Below are positions 58,473 to 64,000 of a DNA stretch of 64,000 nucleotides, piece after piece; position 1 is the first letter of the stretch, and each line of letters begins with the position of its first letter. The notes under the pieces were generated by a model that had not been told where the DNA came from, did not search any database, and was given only the letters and a program-made list of their open reading frames with translations. Source of the stretch: Rahnella woolbedingensis (GTDB taxonomy: Bacteria; Pseudomonadota; Gammaproteobacteria; Enterobacterales; Enterobacteriaceae); contig NZ_RAHH01000017.1 of assembly GCF_003602095.1 (NCBI RefSeq), positions 58,141 through 122,140 of the forward strand, read 5' to 3'. The translations under genes and the position numbers were made by a program.

Positions 58473-60110
58473 ATGAATTTCCCTCTTCTTCTGCAAACAT
58501 CATACGTTATGCAACCTTCATCTGAATTTGTTAGCGATGTATTGATAATCGGAAGTGGCGCTGCGGGCCTGTCTCTGGCTTTGCGACTTGCAGACCACTG
58601 TCACGTCACTGTTCTCAGTAAAGGCCCCCTCAACGAAGGCTCCACGTTCTACGCACAAGGCGGTATCGCCGCCGTATTCGACGAAGCAGACAGCATTGCC
58701 TCACATGTTGATGACACATTAATTGCTGGCGCAGGCCTTTGCGATAAAGAAGCGGTTGAATTTATCGCCAGTAACGCACGTCATTGTGTGCAGTGGTTGA
58801 TCGACCAGGGTGTACTGTTTGATACCGAAACCAACGCGAGCTCAGAAGAGCGTTATCACCTGACTCGTGAAGGCGGTCACAGCCACCGCAGGATCCTGCA
58901 TGCTGCTGATGCTACAGGTAAAGAAGTAGAGACTACGCTGGTTGGGAAAGCAAGAGCACACGCAAATATTTGCGTTAAAGAGCGCTATAATGCCGTGGAT
59001 TTGATCACGTCCAGCAAGCTCGGATTACCGGGCACTCAGCGTGTCGTCGGTGCCTATGTCTGGAACCGTGATAAAGAGCATGTGGAAACCCTGCGGGCCA
59101 AGGCGGTTGTACTGGCCACGGGCGGCGCTGCCAAGGTGTATCAGTACACCACCAATCCTGATATCTCCTCCGGTGATGGCGTGGCTATGGCGTGGCGCGC
59201 AGGCTGCCGTGTCGCCAATCTGGAATTCAATCAGTTTCATCCGACCTGCCTTTATCACCCGCAGGCACGTAACTTCCTGCTGACCGAAGCCCTGCGTGGC
59301 GAAGGCGCCCTCCTCAAGCGCCCAGATGGGACACGTTTCATGCCGGACTTCGATGAGCGTGGCGAACTGGCACCGCGTGATGTTGTTGCGCGGGCTATCG
59401 ACCATGAAATGAAGCGTCTCGGCGCGGACTGTATGTATCTCGATATCAGCCATCGTCCGCCGGAATTCATTAAACATCATTTCCCGATGATTGATGAAAA
59501 ACTGCAATCGCTGGGTATCGACCTGACAAAACAGCCGATCCCGATTGTGCCTGCTGCGCATTACACCTGCGGTGGCGTTATGGTGGATCAGCACGGGCGC
59601 ACCGATCTCGATGGATTGTATGCGATTGGCGAAGTCAGCTATACCGGCCTGCATGGCGCTAACCGTCTGGCTTCTAACTCACTGCTGGAATGCGTGGTGT
59701 ATGGTTGGTCGGCGGCAGAAGACATCATCAAGCGTCTGCCTCACGCCAAACTGGCGAAAAAAATTCCACCGTGGGATGAAAGCCGGGTGGATAATTCCGA
59801 TGAGCAGGTCGTTATCCAGCATAACTGGCATGAACTGCGCCTGTTTATGTGGGATTACGTGGGGATTGTGCGCACCACGAAGCGCCTGGAGCGCGCCCTG
59901 CGCCGCATCATGACGCTGCAACAGGAAATTGACGAGTATTACGCCAACTTCCGTATTTCCAATAATCTGCTGGAATTAAGAAATCTGGTGCTGGTTGCCG
60001 AACTTATTGTTCGCAGCGCGCTGGAACGTAAAGAAAGTCGCGGCCTGCATTACACGCTCGATTATCCTGATTTACAGGAAAACCCGCAGCCGACAATTTT
60101 GCAGCCCTAG
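58473..60110 (+). CDS. nadB: L-aspartate oxidase NadB
   Basis: FAD flavoprotein, first step of NAD synthesis: L-aspartate to iminoaspartate. 545 residues: FAD-binding [15 protein letters not shown] (about 23-37), [24 protein letters not shown] (substrate), and the C-terminal three-helix domain. The ATG at 58473 has AGG 6 nt and GGAGG 12 nt upstream; ATG 58509 gives a length nearer E. coli (540) but has no ribosome binding site. Divergent from rpoE as in E. coli. Confidence 0.95.
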   Translation: MNFPLLLQTSYVMQPSSEFVSDVLIIGSGAAGLSLALRLADHCHVTVLSKGPLNEGSTFYAQGGIAAVFDEADSIASHVDDTLIAGAGLCDKEAVEFIASNARHCVQWLIDQGVLFDTETNASSEERYHLTREGGHSHRRILHAADATGKEVETTLVGKARAHANICVKERYNAVDLITSSKLGLPGTQRVVGAYVWNRDKEHVETLRAKAVVLATGGAAKVYQYTTNPDISSGDGVAMAWRAGCRVANLEFNQFHPTCLYHPQARNFLLTEALRGEGALLKRPDGTRFMPDFDERGELAPRDVVARAIDHEMKRLGADCMYLDISHRPPEFIKHHFPMIDEKLQSLGIDLTKQPIPIVPAAHYTCGGVMVDQHGRTDLDGLYAIGEVSYTGLHGANRLASNSLLECVVYGWSAAEDIIKRLPHAKLAKKIPPWDESRVDNSDEQVVIQHNWHELRLFMWDYVGIVRTTKRLERALRRIMTLQQEIDEYYANFRISNNLLELRNLVLVAELIVRSALERKESRGLHYTLDYPDLQENPQPTILQP

Positions 60111-60116
60111 CGTTAA

Positions 60117-60140
60117 AAAAGTGCGAAGGAACGCACTTTT
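60117..60140. terminator. Bidirectional terminator between nadB and trmN
   Basis: AAAAGTGCG-loop-CGCACTTTT, with A and T runs on both sides, between two convergent genes. Confidence 0.88.
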
Positions 60141-60157
60141 CACCGGCCACCCTGCCA

Positions 60158-60904
60158 TCAGTAATTCAGATAAAAATCCGTAATCAGTGCACAAAATGCT
60201 TCGCTGTAAACCCCTTCCGATTTTCTCAGGGCCAGCTCCTGATCCACGCACTCTGTCGGATTTCTGGCTAATGTCAGCAACAAACGATTAAGCGGTTTTC
60301 CCGGACGGTCGCGTACCGCCATCCGCCACGCACTGAACCAGCCTTTCTGGTGAGCCAGTGCCTCAAATGCCAGACCGATGTCATACGGCAAAACAACGCT
60401 GAACATTCCTGCTGGTGTGATCAGCTTCTGCGCGCATTCCAGCAGCGCCTCATGCGTCAGGGTTTCGGTATAACGGGCGGCATTGCGGGCTTCATCACGG
60501 CAGGCAACGGCCGATTCAAAATAAGGCGGATTGCTGACAATCAGATCATACTGAGCAGGGTGTTTTTGCGCGTACTCATTAATATCCTGCGCATGAACAG
60601 ACAGTCTTTGCGCCCAGACTGATTCGCGGAAGTTTTCCGCAGCCTGTCCGGCGGCGGCCGATTCCAGTTCAACGGCATCGATAAAAGTATGAGATTCGCT
60701 GCGCTGTGCCAGCATCATGGCAATCAGACCGCTGCCACAGCCGATGTCTAGAACTCGACGCGCCTGACTGACCGGCGCGGTAGCCCCCAGCAGAACACCG
60801 TCAGTGCCGACTTTCATCGCACAACGGTCGTGGGCGACGAAAAACTGTTTAAAGGTAAAACCATTGCGCCGTAAAGGCTGTGCGGAACTGACTTCTTTTG
60901 TCAC
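60158..60904 (-). CDS. trmN: tRNA1(Val) adenine-37 N6-methyltransferase
   Basis: Methylates N6 of A37 in tRNA1(Val) (E. coli TrmN6/YfiC). 248 residues: SAM motif VLDIGCGSGLIAMMLAQ (about 50-66) and the N6-adenine methyltransferase catalytic NPPY in IVSNPPYFE. The FKQFFVAHDRCAMKVGTDGVLLGA stretch near the start is characteristic of the family. Divergent from srmB. Confidence 0.94.
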   Translation of the reverse strand: MTKEVSSAQPLRRNGFTFKQFFVAHDRCAMKVGTDGVLLGATAPVSQARRVLDIGCGSGLIAMMLAQRSESHTFIDAVELESAAAGQAAENFRESVWAQRLSVHAQDINEYAQKHPAQYDLIVSNPPYFESAVACRDEARNAARYTETLTHEALLECAQKLITPAGMFSVVLPYDIGLAFEALAHQKGWFSAWRMAVRDRPGKPLNRLLLTLARNPTECVDQELALRKSEGVYSEAFCALITDFYLNY

Positions 60905-61060
60905 TCATTTCACCGTAATAACGCCAGCCAACAGGGCTGGAAACGAAAACTGTCGTAGCATAGGGCAAAGAGAAGCAGAGTAAAAGCCACGCAAACCGCT
61001 TAAATAGGTGAAGATCGCAGCTAACACGTCTATAATCGGCGCCCCAAGTAGAGGTAGACC

Positions 61061-62386
<1,326 letters not shown>

Positions 62387-62414
62387 AAAGCATTTGGCTA
62401 ATTTGATGCAAAGA

Positions 62415-62441
62415 AAAACCGCCCCGAAAGGCGGTTTTTTT
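62415..62441 (+). terminator. Terminator of srmB
   Basis: AAAACCGCC-loop-GGCGGTTTT with a T run, 29 bp past the stop. Confidence 0.92.
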
Positions 62442-62508
62442 ATATCCGTATTTTCATATCCGTATTTTATATCAATAACCTACCGGATTCTGAAAGACTT
62501 AGAAGCGA

Positions 62509-62892
62509 TTACAGGCTTTCAGTGAAAGTACGGGTAATCACGTCACGCTGCTGTTCAGCAGTCAGTGAGTTGAAACGTACCGCATAGCCGGACACACGAA
62601 TGGTCAGCTGTGGATATTTTTCAGGGTGCTTAACCGCATCTTCCAGAGTTTCACGACGCAGTACGTTAACGTTCAGGTGCTGACCACCTTCCACGCGCAC
62701 AGTCGGCTGAACTTCCATCGGCACTTCACGATATTCAAACTTGCCAAGATCGCTGACAGCCACAATCTGGTCTTCCGCAAAACCCGCTTTTGCACACACA
62801 CAACGAGCTTCTGCTTTTTCATCATCGAGCAGCCAGAAAGAGTTTTTCAGCGCTTCGTTTTCGGTTTTAGTAATTTGGATCCCGGTGATCAT
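62509..62892 (-). CDS. grcA: Autonomous glycyl radical cofactor GrcA
   Basis: Small protein (formerly YfiD) that replaces the C-terminal part of oxygen-damaged pyruvate formate-lyase. 127 residues, radical G102 in [10 protein letters not shown], identical in position to E. coli. GGAGG precedes the ATG by 6 nt. Expected to be induced by FNR or ArcA when oxygen is low; an exact FNR box lies 106 bp upstream. Confidence 0.96.
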   Translation of the reverse strand: MITGIQITKTENEALKNSFWLLDDEKAEARCVCAKAGFAEDQIVAVSDLGKFEYREVPMEVQPTVRVEGGQHLNVNVLRRETLEDAVKHPEKYPQLTIRVSGYAVRFNSLTAEQQRDVITRTFTESL

Positions 62893-63227
62893 ATGTTGCC
62901 TCCAAGTTGGCTACAGTACTGTTAATTGATTGATGTCAGGCCGAACCACAACCTGCTTTCCTGTTGTCAGATATAACAGCAGAGCACCCTGCATTCTTTG
63001 ATAAATATCAACCTTTTCCTTGTGGGTATTTCTCACCCTCAGCATATTTATGTTTTATATCAATTTTTTCAAGGCACCTGATTAAATTATTTTTGTAAAT
63101 TATCAACAATTTTGCAAAGACGTTAAGTCGCAGATAAATATCAGCAAAAGCTCATACGGGTTTCACTGAGCAGGATGAGCAGGTAAGCTACTGCCAGTTT
63201 AAAATTACCTTCAAAAGGAGAGCGTCA
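62893..63227. other. Divergent regulatory interval between grcA and ung
   Basis: 335 bp, AT-rich, without coding capacity. It carries the FNR box of grcA (62998-63011), a weaker half-matching site at 62926-62939 (TTGAT-N4-GTCAG), and the ung promoter region with ribosome binding site AGGAG at 63215. Confidence 0.6.
62998..63011 (-). promoter_or_regulatory. FNR box upstream of grcA
   Basis: TTGATAAATATCAA is an exact match to the FNR consensus TTGAT-N4-ATCAA, 106 bp upstream of the grcA start. E. coli grcA is known to be FNR-activated, so this is a confident call. Confidence 0.9.
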
Positions 63228-63914
63228 ATGTCCACTACTCTCACCTGGCATGACGTGATCGGTCAGGAAAAAGAACAGCCCTACTTCGTTGATATGCTGA
63301 AGTTTGTCGCCGCTGAACGCGCGGCCGGTAAAACCATTTATCCTCCACAGCAGGATGTATTTAACGCCTTCCGTTCGGCAGACCTGGCAGATGTCAAAGT
63401 GGTGATCCTGGGTCAGGATCCTTACCACGGCCCCAATCAGGCTCACGGATTATCATTTTCTGTGCGCCCGGGGATCCCTGCCCCGCCTTCTTTAGTCAAC
63501 ATGTATAAAGAACTGGTGACTGATATTCCCGGCTTCGAACGACCTGCTCATGGCTATCTGCAAAGCTGGGCCGATCAGGGCGTGATGCTGCTGAATACGG
63601 TTTTGACCGTCGAAGGCGGTCAGGCGCATTCACATGCCAAGCTGGGCTGGGAAACCTTTACCGATAAAGTCATTTCCGCCCTGAACGAAAATCGTGAAGG
63701 GATTGTCTTTTTGCTCTGGGGTTCTCACGCGCAGAAGAAAGGCAACATTATCGACCGCAACCGCCATCATGTTTTGAAAGCGCCGCACCCTTCTCCGCTG
63801 TCTGCGCATCGCGGTTTTCTGGGATGTAAGCATTTCTCACAGGCGAATGCCTTGCTTGAACAACAGGGTCTGGCACCGATTGACTGGATGCCTGTACTCC
63901 CTGAACAGGCATAA
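63228..63914 (+). CDS. ung: Uracil-DNA glycosylase Ung
   Basis: Removes uracil from DNA to start base excision repair. 228 residues: active-site GQDPYHG with D64 as in E. coli, FSV region, and [10 protein letters not shown] with the catalytic His. AAGGAGAGCG precedes the ATG. It faces grcA, as in E. coli, and ends at a strong terminator. Confidence 0.97.
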   Translation: MSTTLTWHDVIGQEKEQPYFVDMLKFVAAERAAGKTIYPPQQDVFNAFRSADLADVKVVILGQDPYHGPNQAHGLSFSVRPGIPAPPSLVNMYKELVTDIPGFERPAHGYLQSWADQGVMLLNTVLTVEGGQAHSHAKLGWETFTDKVISALNENREGIVFLLWGSHAQKKGNIIDRNRHHVLKAPHPSPLSAHRGFLGCKHFSQANALLEQQGLAPIDWMPVLPEQA

Positions 63915-63936
63915 ATGCGACCCGAACAGCCAGAAA

Positions 63937-63964
63937 AAAGAGGCACCCGTGAAGGTGCCTCTTT
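63937..63964 (+). terminator. Terminator of ung
   Basis: AAAGAGGCACC-loop-GGTGCCTCTTT, 23 bp past the ung stop. Confidence 0.92.
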
Positions 63965-64000
63965 CGTTATATCAGACGGCTAAAAACAGAATCAGGCTTT

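Noticed and set aside
58457..58482. NadR-type operator at the nadB start
   Set aside because: GTTTAGGCTAAC has only part of the TGTTTA-N6-TAAACA pattern and the wrong spacing.

Overview
The window is chromosomal DNA from a member of the Enterobacterales. Almost every housekeeping protein aligns from end to end with its Escherichia coli homologue as I remember it. The gene content and lifestyle genes fit a Yersiniaceae-type soil or plant-associated genus (Rahnella, Ewingella, Rouxiella or Serratia-like), but genus is an inference I cannot settle from the sequence alone. I see no rRNA, tRNA, CRISPR array, insertion sequence or prophage.

Layout. 1-19 kb carries the block known in E. coli as proY-brnQ-phoR-phoB-sbcD-sbcC-mak-rdgC-ppnP. 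Three things differ: a gamma-glutamyltransferase gene lies beyond proY; a MetJ-controlled, MetE-like methyltransferase plus a decayed toxin-antitoxin locus sit between brnQ and phoR; and a three-gene ABC importer sits between sbcC and mak. 19.2-23.4 kb is an IclR regulator - OPT transporter - DUF1177 - AroM operon placed exactly where E. coli has the lone aroM, followed by aroL with a TrpR operator.

24.7-35.6 kb is an accessory stretch joining two blocks that are far apart in E. coli: two methyltransferases, a DUF1471 peptide, yedI, an XRE regulator, an acetyltransferase, sseA, a PhnD-like binding protein, a fatty acid desaturase, agp and two tandem pagP genes. 35.6-64 kb is the conserved purL-mltF-tadA-pgpC-yfhH-yfhL-acpS-pdxJ-recO-era-rnc-lepB-lepA-rseC-rseB-rseA-rpoE-nadB-trmN-srmB-grcA-ung block, interrupted by yiaY and by murQ-murP, with an unrecognised membrane protein between lepA and rseC.

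How the parts work together. phoB-phoR sense phosphate and have a Pho box; rpoE-rseABC form the envelope-stress circuit with an overlapping leader ORF (rseD); lepB, lepA, era, rnc and recO form the translation, processing and repair operon. murQ-murP recycle N-acetylmuramic acid and face yfhH, the likely local repressor. Recognisable operators occur for MetJ, PhoB, TrpR, PurR and FNR. The best candidate for an uncharacterised system is the IclR-OPT-DUF1177-AroM operon. Secondary candidates are the desaturase/PhnD-like pair whose start codon lies in a perfect inverted repeat, the tandem pagP pair, and the folate-domain-less MetE under MetJ boxes. Comparisons with E. coli proteins are from memory, not from a search.
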